Assembly: GCA_023213395.1 (NCBI GenBank)
Contig: CM041465.1
Span: forward strand, 177,823,741-177,887,740
From: Cycas panzhihuaensis
Lineage: Eukaryota; Cycadophyta
Direction of reading: 5' to 3'
Length of the DNA: 64,000 bases
The translations under genes were made by a program, and so were the position numbers. Below are positions 28,461 to 41,477 of the stretch, piece by piece. Within the stretch, counting starts at the first letter, position 1. Every line of letters starts with the position of its first letter. Below the pieces are notes generated by a model. That model did no database searches. It was not told where the DNA came from and saw only the letters and a program-made list of their open reading frames with translations.

Positions 28461-30532
28461 ACAAACCAAGAATAAGGGGGATATGTAAATTCTAATACAA
28501 GTAAAATTTTTATATCTAAAATGTGGATTCTCCTATATTAGGCTATGTATCTTATTAAATGCATATGATGAAACCAAGTAGATATCTTTGAAATAGATCA
28601 ATTTCTCCTCACTCACACTTGAAGGTAACTCTCAAAATTAATACTCATTGAATGCCATATGTTAGACCAAATTGAGTTATCATCTTATTTATGGGTTTAG
28701 TGGTGGCTAATTTCTCAAGCTTCATATATCCACTTAATATATTGTAGACTTGTATGATATATAAAAAAGAAGAGTATATTAAGAAGAAATCTAATACACG
28801 TTGAAAAAAAAGAGCTCTTACATATTTGTCAATATGGTTTAATGTGATTGGTTTATCATTTTAACATTTCCATTCATTAAACTATCAAACATTGAGTGAC
28901 ATTGCATATGCATTAACATATTTATAGGCTCATTGGTGACTAGTTTATAAGTCTTATATTGTCACTCAGTAAATCATAGACCCATTTAATTTCATACATA
29001 TATAATCCTAACCAATGGAATTAGTAGTGACTAATTTATAAGCTTCACATGATTATTTACTAAACCATAGGCTTGATTGATATTTACAAAATAGATATTA
29101 TAGCTAAATGTTATGAGATGCTAAAATTTCCATTCTTAGATGTCATACCCTTAGTTTATTTTTATTAGGATGTAGAGATTCCACACTACCATATTCCCTT
29201 ATTGGCTAATTCCTATACTCTCCCATATCGATCATATTGTACTTATCAATATAATTCTTAGATTATTGTTGTATTTTCATACACACTCATATATAACTAA
29301 GATTATTATTTACCCAATTTTCTACTACTTCTATTATTTATATACTTTAAAAGCTCGAATTTTTAAAGTAAATGCCTTAGTCAACTTCATACTACTACAA
29401 TACATTTTGACATACTTATAAAATTACAAAACTAAATACTTTTGGTTTGATTCCTAATATGATAGACTTATAAAACTTTGAAATCACATGTTTTGGGTTT
29501 AATCCCTAGTATGATACACTCACATAGATCCTTGGTAAGGTATATAATATTAATAATTTTGTATATACAGTTGTAAGATATGATATTAGTAAGGTTTGTT
29601 CTTTATTGCACCAATTCAGCATAACTCACTTGCTAATGAGGAAAATTATTTCTCCAATTTTGAGCATTTTAACCTCAATTTGGTAATATCAGTTATTATT
29701 CCTCTCCCTCACTCATTAGAAATGCAGAAGTTATTTTTTATTTATCTTATCCTATATTTGATTGCTTATATTTGATTATCATTTTACCTTATATCACATT
29801 TTTCTTATGTTTGCCTGTATATATTATATACCCCACCTATCAATAATGGAAATGGGATGTATTTCTCTATAACAACTTATGTAATGGAGATACAACTTTG
29901 AAGGTTGAGTTAAAACTCATAAAAATTACTATGATACATTCCTTCTATAGAGACTTCTTTTTTATCTTGTTTCACACTCTCTTTTAGCTTCTATAAGTGG
30001 TCTTTTGAGTTAATACAAGTCTGTACTTTTTTAGTTAACTTATATAGGTCAAACATGAGTTAATTTCCCCTTTGAGTTAGTGATCATACAAGTTAAATAT
30101 GAGTTAGTATTCCTTTGAGCACTTTATTTGAGTTAACATTGGTATTCTTTATCATTTTTCAAAAATATAAAGAAAGATATAACATCAAAACTTTACAAAA
30201 AAGGTTATAAGATAACATTATGTTGTAACATACATTACAAGATGACATTATATTCTAATAAGTTTGAATATAATTAATTATTTTACATAGTCCAACATGT
30301 AGACCTATTACTTGTCTATAATCTAAAAAAATAGACTTAAAATGTAATTAAAAATTATTAAAATAATTAAAGTAAGCCACTATATAAAGGCTTACTTATT
30401 AGACATTATAATCATAAGTTTATTTTGATTTGAAATGTATTTCTTTAGATAGCCTTAAGAATAATGATATTTTTGTTGTAATTTTTTATTATAATTTAAG
30501 AATTTTCTTTTCATTTTAGTTTGGGTTTATCA
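28461..30532. other. Gene-free AT-rich DNA with small repeats
   Basis: No coding sequence recognised. Three diverged copies of a ~75-bp unit lie at about 28687-28760, 28918-28995 and 29012-29085 (shared text GTGRCTAATTTMTAAGCTTCA). A ~55-bp doublet lies at about 29431-29528 (TTTGGTTTGATTCCTAATATGATA and a variant). GAGTTA phrases recur near 30016-30140. Confidence 0.5.
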
Positions 30533-30535
30533 CAA

Positions 30536-30547
30536 GTAATATCAGAT
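30536..30547 (+). other. Decayed primer-binding site and LTR end
   Basis: TTTATCACA-AG-TAATATCAGATC-TTGG aligns with the common plant layout ...CA-AG-TGGTATCAGAGC-TTGG, with GG-to-AA changes. A TATA-like CTATATAAAGGC lies about 160 bp upstream (near 30380). It probably marks the 5' LTR of an old copia element that the 31558-42502 element later entered. Confidence 0.4.
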
Positions 30548-31552
30548 CTTGGTTTGCCTAATTAAGGAGATTATCAAAGATATATAATTTAAGCGATGTA
30601 AATGACCAAATTTAGAAAAAGAAACTATAGATTTATAATGATTAGACCTATTCCATATTTTTGAGTGGCTATAGTACATGATTTAGAGTAGAATTATAAA
30701 ATTTATAAGGATTTGAATCTTAGTCCACTATTTGACACCATCTATAAAGTCTAAAATCTACTACTACAACTTCTAACGATTATAATAAAGGTAGTAGGTA
30801 TCTGATTAAACTCAAAGTTATTTTTAACTAGGTACACCTTGAAATCTACTTTATATTAAAAGTGATTCCAACTTAATTAGATATCAAGACTAAACATTAT
30901 TACCATTTTAGTAAGAGGTATTATTACTCTCCAAAAACCCTAAATTTTAATCAATTTTAAAAGGACATTATAAGAGTCAAAATTCAATTTTATGTAAAGT
31001 ATTATAAGCTTGGTTCATTAATCTTTATAATGAATGATCACATGATCATTTGACAAAGCTTTTTAGGTAAAATTTTTAAGTTATACTTAAGTATTTCTAC
31101 ATAAGATAAAAAAGAAGAGATACTGGAGATAATATGTGGCATCATAAAATAACTAACAAATATAACACTAGAGTTACAATTAGGTATTAAAAGATCCGTT
31201 AGTCAAGTATAAAAGGAGAACCAAAATGCCAAAATTCTTAAGAGAATAAATTGATTCTCATCTCATGTGATTCAAAAAAGACATATCAAATTCCTATAAA
31301 TCCATAGAAATAATCAAAGTGTTTATATTAAAGAGTGAAGAAGTAATTAAAGGAGGGAAGAATATTAGTTACAAAAATAAAAAGAAGTCAAAAGGAGTAA
31401 GAATCTCCATGGAAACAAAAATGCCACTGTTTTAACATAACCACATAATATGATGTTATTTCGAGCATGGTAAGATAGACATCGATGAATGGATAATAAA
31501 GGTTAACAATACAACCAAGATCATGCCAAATATGAATTAGACATTGCCATAT

Positions 31553-31557
31553 AATAC
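31553..31557. other. Target-site duplication, left (AATAC)
   Basis: AATAC directly precedes the 5' LTR and is repeated at 42503-42507 directly after the 3' LTR. Confidence 0.85.
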
Positions 31558-31805
31558 TGTTAAAAATACTACCCGACTAATGTAAATGTTTTACACAAAT
31601 CTTTATTATTATTTTGGGTCGATGGATGTTTATTTTTAGGTGTTACGAATCTATATATATCTGAAGATCTCCTTGTACTCTTTAAGGCTTTTGGATCAAT
31701 GTAATCTATGTTCTGAGGTGGGTTTTCCCACTCGATATCCATGCATATTCATTTCTGTGATTAGCATGTGCATTCGATCTAGTTTTGCTCCCTTTTTTTT
31801 TAACA
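31558..31805 (+). repeat. 5' LTR of the copia element
   Basis: 248 bp from TGTTAAAAATAC to TTTTAACA. A TATA-like TATATATA sits at 31652-31659. Nearly identical in layout to 42256-42502. Confidence 0.95.
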
Positions 31806-31820
31806 TGGTATTAGAGCGGG
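31806..31820 (+). other. Primer-binding site, tRNA-iMet type
   Basis: TGGTATTAGAGCGGG begins directly after the LTR; one mismatch to the TGGTATCAGAGC core. Confidence 0.88.
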
Positions 31821-33666
31821 TGGTTGTACGCTACTGCCGGTGAGCCGCTTGGTGTCCTGATCCGATTGTTGGACGTTTATAAGAAGTTTGGTGTCGTGCA
31901 AAGTTGGTGCAACCCATTTGATGTTTGAGAAGAGTTTGAAGGTGATTTACCATTGAAGATGCTTTAGATGCTCCTTGTGGTCTCATCTAAAGGTACTTTA
32001 CGGTCTTTTCTCTTTCTTTCTCTTGCTCGGTTGTCCTTGTAGTGTTGTATGTTTACTCCTCTGCATGATCATGTCTATCTTCTTATTTGTATAGCTTTGT
32101 AAAATTTATAAAACTTAAAACTATTATAGATATGCTGGGTTTATAGTCATTTATCTTCAATCCTTGTATCTAGCTAAACAAATCTTGGGTATCTTGACTG
32201 TAAGCATAACTCTGTTACTTTTCGCTGCCTTCCTCCTCTCTATGTTTAAGAAATCCATTATTCTTCTCCTCTATGGATGTGTGTATATAGTCATATGTTT
32301 TGTGTTGAGTATAACTGTTAGCAGTTTATCTGCACCATCTTGACATCATCACTATGTTTATCCTCACGAGTTTTGCACTGGTTAACATCCTCATTGATTA
32401 TGTATACACCTATACGTCACTCTGTATAACTACATATTTACTCTCTGCATATACATTTTGGCATGATTATTCCTCATGCTCATTTTGCATATACACTGCA
32501 TGTTTGGCATGATTATTCTTCACTGTGTATACATTGCATGTTTGGCGTGATTATTCTTTACTGCATATACACTGCATGTTTGGCACTGTATATATGTTTG
32601 ACGTGTTGTGTATTCGATTGAATATATATACACCTGCGTATTAACTGTATATACGCTCTCTTTTTTTTTTACGTAGCATCATGTGTATTTGTGTTGTCTT
32701 GTTTTGCGTGACTATTTGTATATACATTTGTCCTTCCTGACATGACTTTTTATGTATACACCTCATACATCTAGTTACCTAGATATACACCTGCACACTA
32801 ATTAATCGTCGCTAGTTTACTTGTTGTCTACATTGCATGTATATACATCACATGTTGACTATGATTTATTCGTATTTTGTGTCCTTTCTCTGGGTATATA
32901 TAGCTTGTATCTGCTATTTCTTCATCAGCATATATATCATGAACTTGTTATCCGTTGTTTGGTAGTGATTTTACTTTATATATATAGTGTCTTTTTCAAT
33001 TTACACATACCCGCGTTTTTGGTTTTTTGGACAACACTCATTGTGTGTATACACTCTATGTTCTGTGTCTCTTTGTTCACCTATAATCAATGTTGCATTC
33101 TTGTCATTTTAGTTTTTGATATCTGAGTTTCTTGCCTACGTCTGTATGTATCTTTTGGTGTTGTGACTGAGGGTGTTTGAAGACGTACATCTTGATATCA
33201 ATGGCGTCTACGAGATCTCTTCTTTGTGAATGGTGCTGTTAAGGTTTTTACGGGATACTACAAATCAAATAGATGGTCTAGATTTTATGTTGCATATTAT
33301 GGTTGCCTTGTTGAAATACGACATGTATTGCAACCTTGTACAATAGTGTAACATTACCCCTTATTGATTTTTTATAAAGGTTTCAAAATCAATGGTGGTT
33401 TTCAATTATTGTTTGCCTTAAGGGTCATTTATATTAAGAAGTATTCATGGATTTGAGTTGAAGTAGAGTATTTTGGCATTTGGGTGATAAGATTGCATTG
33501 ATTTAAGAGTATTTTACAATCAGACTTGGGAGCTTTGGTTCATGTTTTTCGGATTCTAAAGTGTCTGGTTTAAGTCAATCTTGAGTCGTGATTTTGAATC
33601 TGCTATTCAAGAAGGGCACTTGAGCTTTAGTTCAATTTCTGAGTTAGTTTTTCATTTAATTCAATC
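31821..33666 (+). other. Untranslated leader of the copia element
   Basis: About 1.85 kb without coding hallmarks. TATACAC and TGTATATAC phrases recur throughout, and a 38-bp tandem repeat lies inside. The small frames here (31640-31843, 32821-33126) show no similarity to known proteins and are not called. Confidence 0.6.
32447..32586. repeat. 38-bp tandem repeat in the copia leader
   Basis: Units read about GCATATACACTGCATGTTTG followed by GCATGATTATTCTTCACT. Two full copies, one partial and one diverged leading copy are visible. Confidence 0.75.
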
Positions 33667-36600
33667 ATGGAGAAGCTTGCACTATTAGTTACATTTAATA
33701 GAAATAATTTTAATGAGTGGAAAGCACACATGGAGCTCGTTTTAATGGTAAATTAGCTATGGGGAATCACTAAGTCACCTTTGTTAAGATTGCCTTTAGA
33801 TGAAAAAGATCATGTACATGTCGAAGAGAGATAGTTTATGGTTGTTGGGTTACTTAAGCTATCTTTGGCTCCCAATCAAAGAGCTTTAGTACACAATCTT
33901 GAAACTTTGTATGAAATATGGACCAAATTGTGAGACTTTTGAGAAAAAGAAGACAAATCATTGGGTTGCCCTCATAATGGAATTATTAAGTGAAAAGGTA
34001 GAAGACAAAAATAACATTAGTGCCTTCCTAAATAAGATTATTAATTTGAGAAATAAGTTGGATGAATTGAAATCAAACTCAATAGATGATGCCTTGTTGT
34101 TTGCCATTATTATGTCAAAATTACCAGCTACATTTTCCACCTTTTAGACAGTTTATGGGAGTGATGAAGTGATGGAAGGTAAGTCTTTTAAGTCATTGAA
34201 AAATCTGATCTTAACTTAAGATGCCAAATTGAAGCATCATGGGATGCTTGGTGGTTCAATTTCAAATCAGGCCTTGATAATAAAGACACAAAAGAAGGAT
34301 ATACTCCATAAAAACAAGTCTACACAGAAGATTGGTGAGACCTCTAATGAAAAGAAGAAGTTAGTGGGAAGGTGCAATTACTTCAAGAAAGATGGTCATA
34401 AGGAAAGAAATTGTTAGATCAAGAAACATGATAAGTGCAAGGTAAGCCGAGATGACAAGGGGAAAAGTGTTGTAGCACATTGTATTAGGGCATCAACAAT
34501 GTCATCTAAAAAGAAAGATTATTGGATTCTAGACTCAGGTGCTAAAAAACACATCACCTATCAGAAGCATATTTTTTATGCCTTAGATATAGATTCAATT
34601 GATGCTAATGTGATTCTTGGAGATACCAGTGTTTTGCCTATAGAAGGTATTATAACTATTTTACCTACAGGTGGAAAATTTGATGGTGTTTATTACATGT
34701 CTCAAATGAAGCTAAATTTTCTCTCCGCCTGGGAAATTTACAAGCAAGATATGAAAATAGAGCTCTATAATAATAAATGTTTAATTAGAGACCCAAAGAA
34801 ACACTTCTCTATTGTTGTTACTGGGAAAGTACAAGATAACTTTTGGGTGTTTGAGTCTTTTAAAACCCAGTAGGATTCTTATAATTTCATTGCCAGTGCT
34901 GATGATATGAGTAAGTTGTGGCCTGAAAGATTGGGTCATCTTAACTATCGTAGCACCAATTTGATAAATCGATTGAAGATGGTAATTGGTTTGCCTCAAA
35001 TTCAATGTTTAAAGGGTGCTTGTGAAGGATGTATGTATGGAAAACATCATCGTTATCCTTTTGCTAGAGATAATTTGTGGAGGGAAAAAGAGAAACTACG
35101 ACTTTTCCATACTGATTTGATGGATCCATTGTTGAATCCTTCTATTTCTAGAGCTCGCTATGTACTTATGTTTGTGGATGATTTTAGTAGAAAAACTTGG
35201 GTTTTCTTTTTGAAGAGTAAGTTTGATGTATTTGATAGATTTTGTGAATGGAAAACTTGTGTTGAAAATGAATGTAATATGAAGATTAAGAAATTAAAAA
35301 GTGAATGGAAAGGAGTATGATAATAATACCTTTCATCAGCTCTGTCGTGCAAATGGTATTAAGCAGGAATTTACTATTCCATATACCCCGCAACAAAATT
35401 GTATAGCAGAAAGAAAAAATTATACCATAATGGAAATGGCGAGGTACATGGTGCATGGTAAGAGTTTGCCTCCCAAATTTTGGGCAGAAGTTATGGCGAC
35501 AGCAGTTCATATTTTGAATAGGGTACGTACTTCTACTGTTCATGGCATTACCCCTAAAGAATGTTGGACCAGGGAGAAACTTTCCATTAATTTTTTTAAG
35601 GTATTTGGGTGCATTGCCTATGCATACATCCTAGACAAAAATCAAAAGAAATTGGATCGCAAGAGTTTAAAGTGTATTTTTGTGGGGTACTCTCTTGAGA
35701 GTAAGGCTTATAAACTTTAGGATTCGCAAGGGGAGGAAATCTTGATTAGTTGGGATGTTAAGTTTAATGAGTCAATGATGCATCATGTTGATAGATCATC
35801 TGAAGATATATTTTATCCTCCACTTCTACCTTTTCTGAGTCATGATTCTATAGATTTACAGGTATATGAGTCTATTCTATAGAATATTTTTGAAAGAGGA
35901 CCAAGTGGAAGTTGTAATGAGGATCTGTCACATGTTGAAACACAGTCTACACCTCGTGTTCCGTTATGGAAAAAAAAAACCATTGAAGACTCTAGAGTGA
36001 CGGTTAAAAATCTAGAAGATGGTCGAAGGACAAGGAGTCAACATGTCAGTTAGATCTTAGTGATGAATACTAGTGACTTTATTTTGTTTGACGAAGTGAA
36101 GGAATATCCGCGATGGAAAGCTGTAATGGAAGAAGAATTTGGTTCTCTTATGAAGAACAATACATGAGATTTAGTTTAAATTCCTCCCTCAAAGAACTTG
36201 GTTGGGTTCAAGTGGGTCTACAAGGTAAAGTATCACTCTAATGGTGAAGTAGACAAGTATAAATCTAGACTTATAGCTCAAGGTTTTAAACAAAAAGAAG
36301 GAATCGATTATGAAGAGACTTTTGCACCAATCTCTAAGATTTCAACGGTCTGATTGATCCTTGCTTTAGTAGTTACTTTTGGTTGGGTGTTACATCAAAT
36401 AGATATAAAGTCTACTTTTCTTCATAGAGATTTAAAAGAGGAGATTTACATGGCCCAACCTCCAGGTTTCGTGAAGAAAGGACAGGAGCATTTAGTGTAT
36501 CGATTAAAGAAATCTCTTTATGGCTTAAAACAAGCATCATGTGCTTGGTATGAGGAGATTGATGCTAGATTAAAGGTTGATGGTTTTGTGACAACAGATT

Positions 36601-36890
36601 TTGAACCAAGTCTTTATATTAGGAAGAAAGGATCTTCAATTGTTCTTATCATTTTGTATGTGGATGACTTTATTATTACAGGAAATTGTAATAGGACAAT
36701 TATAGATATAAAGACCTTTTTAGGTTATAACTTCGATATAACAGATCTTGGTCCTCTCCATCACTTTTTGGGCATTGAGATTAGGTAGATGAAAGATCGC
36801 ATCATGATGTTGCAGATAAGGTATGCTCAATCCCTACTTAAGAAATTTGAAATAAAGGATTGCAAACCGACTAGAAGACCATGTGTGAAA
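33667..36890 (+). pseudogene. Copia gag-protease-integrase-RT (5' part)
   Basis: Gag starts at ATG 33667 (MEKLALLVTFNRNNFNEWKA); a frameshift follows and the frame resumes by 33899. The zinc knuckle (about 34370-34420) is CNYFKKDGHKERNC, its second Cys lost. Protease has WILDSGAKKHI (about 34520). Integrase (about 34907-35720) shows RLGHLNYRST, CEGCMYGKHH, FHTDLMDPLL and the final Glu in CIAERKNYTIM; a frameshift at about 35300 hits the second catalytic Asp region. RT (about 36080-36885) shows FKWVYKVKYHSNGEVDKYK, LIAQGFKQKEGIDY, LKKSLYGLKQA and an intact YVDD (about 36655-36670). It stops at the nested insertion. Confidence 0.92.
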
Positions 36891-37336
36891 TGTTGGAGTT
36901 AATTATCATCACTCCACTCCTACCTTCCAACTAGGATTGTACACCTCACCATCTTCAATTTAGATATGTGATGCTCAACATGTCAAGGTAAGTTAAGGTA
37001 AATTTAACTTTGATTTATGTTAAGTTGAGTTAGTTTCATTTGAGTTAAGTGAACATTATTTTATTATTATTTTGAATTTAGAGGTTGAGGAGTTTCCCTC
37101 CTCTCCCAAATTATAAATATTGAGGGGTGTGCAACCTTGGTGTCTTTAGACGCTGCCTCCAACATTTGAGAAATTTGTATTACTCTTTTCTGCTACAATA
37201 GATTGAACAATAATGCTCTCATGGTTTATGCTTTATGCTATTGTGGTTATGATACATTGATGTATTGATGCTATATTGATGTATGATTATTTGATATATG
37301 TTCTGCCCTATTCTCCTGTAAATTAGTTTTCCTACA
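36891..37336 (+). repeat. 5' LTR of TR-GAG A
   Basis: Begins TGTTGGAGTTAATTATC, ends TTTTCCTACA. TATA box TATAAATA at 37112-37119 follows a small GGAGTTTCCCTCC palindrome-like block. Confidence 0.95.
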
Positions 37337-37338
37337 TT

Positions 37339-37350
37339 TGGTATCAGAGT
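37339..37350 (+). other. Primer-binding site of TR-GAG A
   Basis: TGGTATCAGAGT, one base from the iMet primer site, two bases after the LTR. Confidence 0.9.
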
Positions 37351-40280
37351 GAGATTTTGGGCTATTGCATCTCTATTGGTGAAGTTTTTTTAAGAAGAGC
37401 AACAGGATTTACTGGCATTTTATGGCAGATTTTCTTGCAAGCAAGATATATTAGCTATATTTGTTTTATGAAAAATTTCAGTAAATTTTTATATATTATT
37501 TCAGCAGATTTTTTATTATTATTGAGCTATATCTTTGGTTTAACAAATATTTCTCAGATCTGTTTTCAAATTTATGCAGATCTACACAGGATTTCAGCAG
37601 TAAGCCATATTTGCTCAAGTTTTTTCTCAGATTTGAGTTATATTTCTTTAGTTCTATATATTTTATCTTATATTTCATTATTATTTCAGTAGCAAGTTAT
37701 ATATATTCAAGTTTTTCTCATATTTGAGTTATTTTCTCTTCAGATCTATAGTTTTATCATATTTTTGACAGTTTACAAGTTTTTTTGTCTACTTATCTGA
37801 TATTCTTCGTAGATTTGCAAAAGAGCATCAGCTGCATACAAAAGTTATTAGGTTTTCTTCAAAGGTCTGCAATTTTTACTTTATATTTACTATATTTTTA
37901 TTTCAGATCAGCTTCTTTCAGCAGTTATTTGCCTATTTTCTCTGGTATATTTGTATAGATTTGTAATTATTTAACTATAGATCTGCTATACTCACGTCAG
38001 ATCTGCATTATTCAGCTTAAGATCTACTTATTTTATCAAGTTTTTTAGTATTTTCTACTATACTTATTTCAGATCTACTGTATTTCATTTCAGATCTATA
38101 TTTTTCATTATATTGTTTTACTATATTTTTAAGTTTTTTATAGATCTGCAGCTTTTGGGTGCATATCCTACCCATCAAACCATTTATTACAGTAGATCTA
38201 CCTATATTCGACTTGTGAGGAAGAAGATTTATCTATTGGAAGTTATTGAAGCCTATTTTTCATCTACAAATCAACTATTTATCAGATCTATAATATTTAA
38301 GGCATATTCAGCCTTCTGAATAAGACATACATAAGATCAAGCCAGCTACAGTTGCGTGTTCTAGGTTCTTCAGTTGTTTTTCAGTTTTAAACACATATTT
38401 TTTGATATATCTTGCTCAAGTATATTTAAAAATTTTGATTTTTTGCATGACCTTGAAATATTTGGTTCTTCATTTGTTTAAATTTAAACATATATTTTTT
38501 AAATTTTTTTAAGCTAAAAACTCATATTATTAAGCAAGTTTTCTTTGAAAGATTCAAAAGTAAAAAAAATAAAAAAATAAAAAAAAATAAAACACAAAAA
38601 TAAATAGGGGCAAGTACCCTTGAGAAAAAATAGAGCATAGTATATTTATTATTCATTACCCAACTCTGACTCGCAATCATGGCGGTGGCACTAATTTGTA
38701 AGGTTTAAAACAATTCACATAAAATATATAAATTCTTAAATCTAATTTTAAAGTGTTAGCCTCTTTTGGTGTTTAACCCCCAGTCTCATGTCACTCCACG
38801 TGACTGTAACTTATTACTAAGGGGGTAAATAATCATTACAAAGTTTTTTTCTTTCTATTTTTTAAATTGTTTTATTTTTACATAAGGTTATTGGTGTTTT
38901 TTTTACCATAACTCCTCGCTAGAGCATCGATTTCTAACGAAACTAATTTCATTGGATCAAATTTTTCTATAGACCATTTTTTACTAGTTATATGACTAAT
39001 TTGGTGCAAATTTGTCCCTGTTTCAGTCGTTTTAAAGCTAATCAGCCCTTTTTTTAGCCTTTTTTCAATTTTTTACAAAAGCACTTTTTGAACTGGTTGT
39101 CTTTTATTACCTGGAAACTATTTTCAGCCCAAATTTGTTCTACATTGATCTAGTTCAACAAACTTCAAAACCCATATTTTATTTTATTTTTTAGAATTTA
39201 TATTGACCATTATTTTAATCGTTGAAATTGACATTTTAGTGTTTTTTAGCGTTTTTTAACATTTTTACATAAAAGTACTTGTTACTGTTTTTACTATAAC
39301 TTTTCTATTTCACATCCAAATTTAATTATGTCAGCTTTGTTGGGAAGATGACTTATTCCCCTTCGAACTAACATAGTTTTTCATCTGATTTAAGGTATTT
39401 TTACTTATTTTTAAATCTATTAAAATTAGACTACTTAATAGCCTTAATCTATTATTTTTCGCATATTTTCATATAAATTTTTTTAAAATTTTTTAACCAA
39501 ACATATATTTAGTAGTTTTACAAATATATTTGATCATTTTTCAACACTTTCTAAAGTTTTATTAACAATTTTATGCAATTTTGAGCTCCCTGCTTGTGTT
39601 AGGCCCTAAAGGGGGTCTATACCTTTGAATCATTCAAATCTTGATTTATTGGAACCCATTTTCAAAACGGTTAGTTCAATTGTATTCACACTTTATTAAT
39701 CTACATATTAGTACAGTTTTAAGTTATTCTAATATTGTTTAGTATAGTTTTCAAGATGTCAAAGTTGAGTATACAAGTACATCATAATTAGCTTGCCCTT
39801 CAATTTTTTTTTAAGAAAATTCTATTTTATTTCTTATTGGTTGGTCATAATATATATTCAAGGTTTCTACTTAACCTTCATATAAGCATTTTAAAGCCGT
39901 TTAGTAACAGAAATTGTTCATAAAGCAACTAAAAATATCTATACATATATTTTCATTTTTTTCAGCTATATATATCTTTCTCAAGGCAAAGTTTTTTATA
40001 TACTAAAAGGGAAAGTCATTTTTTTCTTGCATTGAAGTTTTATATTTATTTGCTTGAGAAATTAAAGGTTAAAAACTCTTTATTTCAAGTTTATTTCAGC
40101 TTCGTATAAGTACAAAGAATCCTTGTTATATTCATATTTAAAGTTTACTTTAAATGCACAATTATTGAAAGTTTTTTCTTATTTATCATTATACATCAAA
40201 AGTGTATTTGAAATTTTATATCATAAGTGTGTTATTTCTTTGAAAAGCATACCTTATATGTACTAAAGTTTTTTGATAAA
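37351..40280 (+). other. Leader of TR-GAG A
   Basis: About 2.9 kb, T-rich. The first kilobase is studded with AGATCT (about a dozen sites between 37550 and 38290). A block near 38670-39060 is well conserved with 56930-57345 in element B. The frames at 37357-37692 and 38113-38319 are low-complexity Ile/Tyr/Ser/Phe-rich and are not called. Confidence 0.65.
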
Positions 40281-41010
40281 ATGACACAATTCTCCATTTT
40301 CGATGGCCATAACTTTTTACTATGGTATGACACCATGTAAACTTACTTTATTGAACATGATCTTTTAAAGTATTTATAACATGAATGTGACCTTAGCATT
40401 AAAGAAAATTTTAGAAAAGATAATGAAGTTTTAGGTTTATTATTTTGCACTATGAATGATGATATTTTTTTAAAGGTTTCTGAACTAACAACTTCTAACT
40501 CAGTTTAGAATGTATTGATTTCTACTAATGGGGGAGATACCCTCCATGTATTTGATGATATTTTTGATGAGCATATGAGACATATGACAAAATAGGTAAA
40601 GCATCACACCAACACCCATGAAGATTCATATCAAATGCAGGACCAACTTGCTACACAAGTACCTGATCCTCCATTTGAGGGGGAGAATGAATCATATGAC
40701 ATGATGAAGAATGAATGTGATGATATGACAAAGAATAAACCTGATGATATGACAGTTATTCAGAGCATAAAGATTACAAAAGATAAAGTTTAAATTTAAA
40801 ATTTTCTCAATATTCCAGTTGACAAAGATAAATTTGCGTCTATACATACATACTTGAATCAAGCATCATCTACTTACAGTTTCTTTGCATCATTCCTTGG
40901 TAAAGAGATATATTTTGCAAGAAGGTTGAAACATGTTTATGAAGATCAAAATCTTAAAGTTTTTTTCAAGTACAAGTTCCATAAGTTCAAGGAAATGATA
41001 TAAGTGTTCG
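40281..41010 (+). pseudogene. TR-GAG A gag-like frame
   Basis: Starts ATG 40281 and reads MTQFSIFDGHNFLLWYDTM, then LGLLFCTMNDDIFLKVSEL and STNGGDTLHVFDDI, as in copia gag N-terminal (UBN2/DUF4219-like) domains. An acidic middle with ENESYDMMKNE follows, then a conserved end (TYLNQASSTYSFFAS, LGKEIYF, FFKYKFHKFK) just before the polypurine tract. Five or more stops replace Lys, Gln or Trp codons. No zinc knuckle is seen. Confidence 0.8.
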
Positions 41011-41031
41011 TGATGACATTAAGGAGGAGAA

Positions 41032-41477
41032 TGTTGGAGTTAATTATTATCACTCCACTACCACCTTCCAACCAAGAATGTACACTTCACCATCTTCAAT
41101 TTAGACATGTGATGCTCAACATGTCAAGGTAAGTTAAGGTAAGTTTAACTTTGATTTATGTTAAGTTGAGTTAGTTTCATTTGAGTTAAGTGAACATTAT
41201 TTTATTATTATTTTGAATTCAGGGGTTGAGGAGTTTCCCTCCTCTCCCAAATTATAAATATTGAGGGGTGTGCAACCCTAGTATCTTTAGACACAGCCTC
41301 CAACATATGAGAAATTTGTATTACTCTTTTCTGCTATAATGGATTGAACAATAATGCTCTCATGGTTTATGCTTTATGCTATTGTGATTATGATACATTG
41401 ATGTATTAAAGCTATATTAATGTATGATTATTTGATATATGTTCTACCATGTTCTCCTGTGAATTATTTTTCCTACA
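41032..41477 (+). repeat. 3' LTR of TR-GAG A
   Basis: Same ends and length as 36891-37336. It is preceded by AAGGAGGAGAA as polypurine tract. Confidence 0.95.

Larger units (their letters stand above)
36891..41477 (+). mobile_element. TR-GAG element A, nested in the copia pol
   Basis: LTRs of equal length (446 bp, 36891-37336 and 41032-41477), iMet primer site at 37339, a leader of about 2.9 kb, one gag-like frame and a polypurine tract (about 41021-41031). It interrupts the copia frame between RT and RNase H. No clear target duplication remains (TGAAA left, TAAGG right). About 28 of 446 LTR positions differ by eye (roughly 6%), fewer than in the host copia, which fits a later insertion. No protease, integrase or RT was found. 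Confidence 0.92.

Noticed and set aside
37357-38319. Leader frames in TR-GAG A and the related one in B (54418-54609)
   Set aside because: Rich in Ile, Tyr, Phe and Ser from T-rich DNA, not conserved in frame between A and B.
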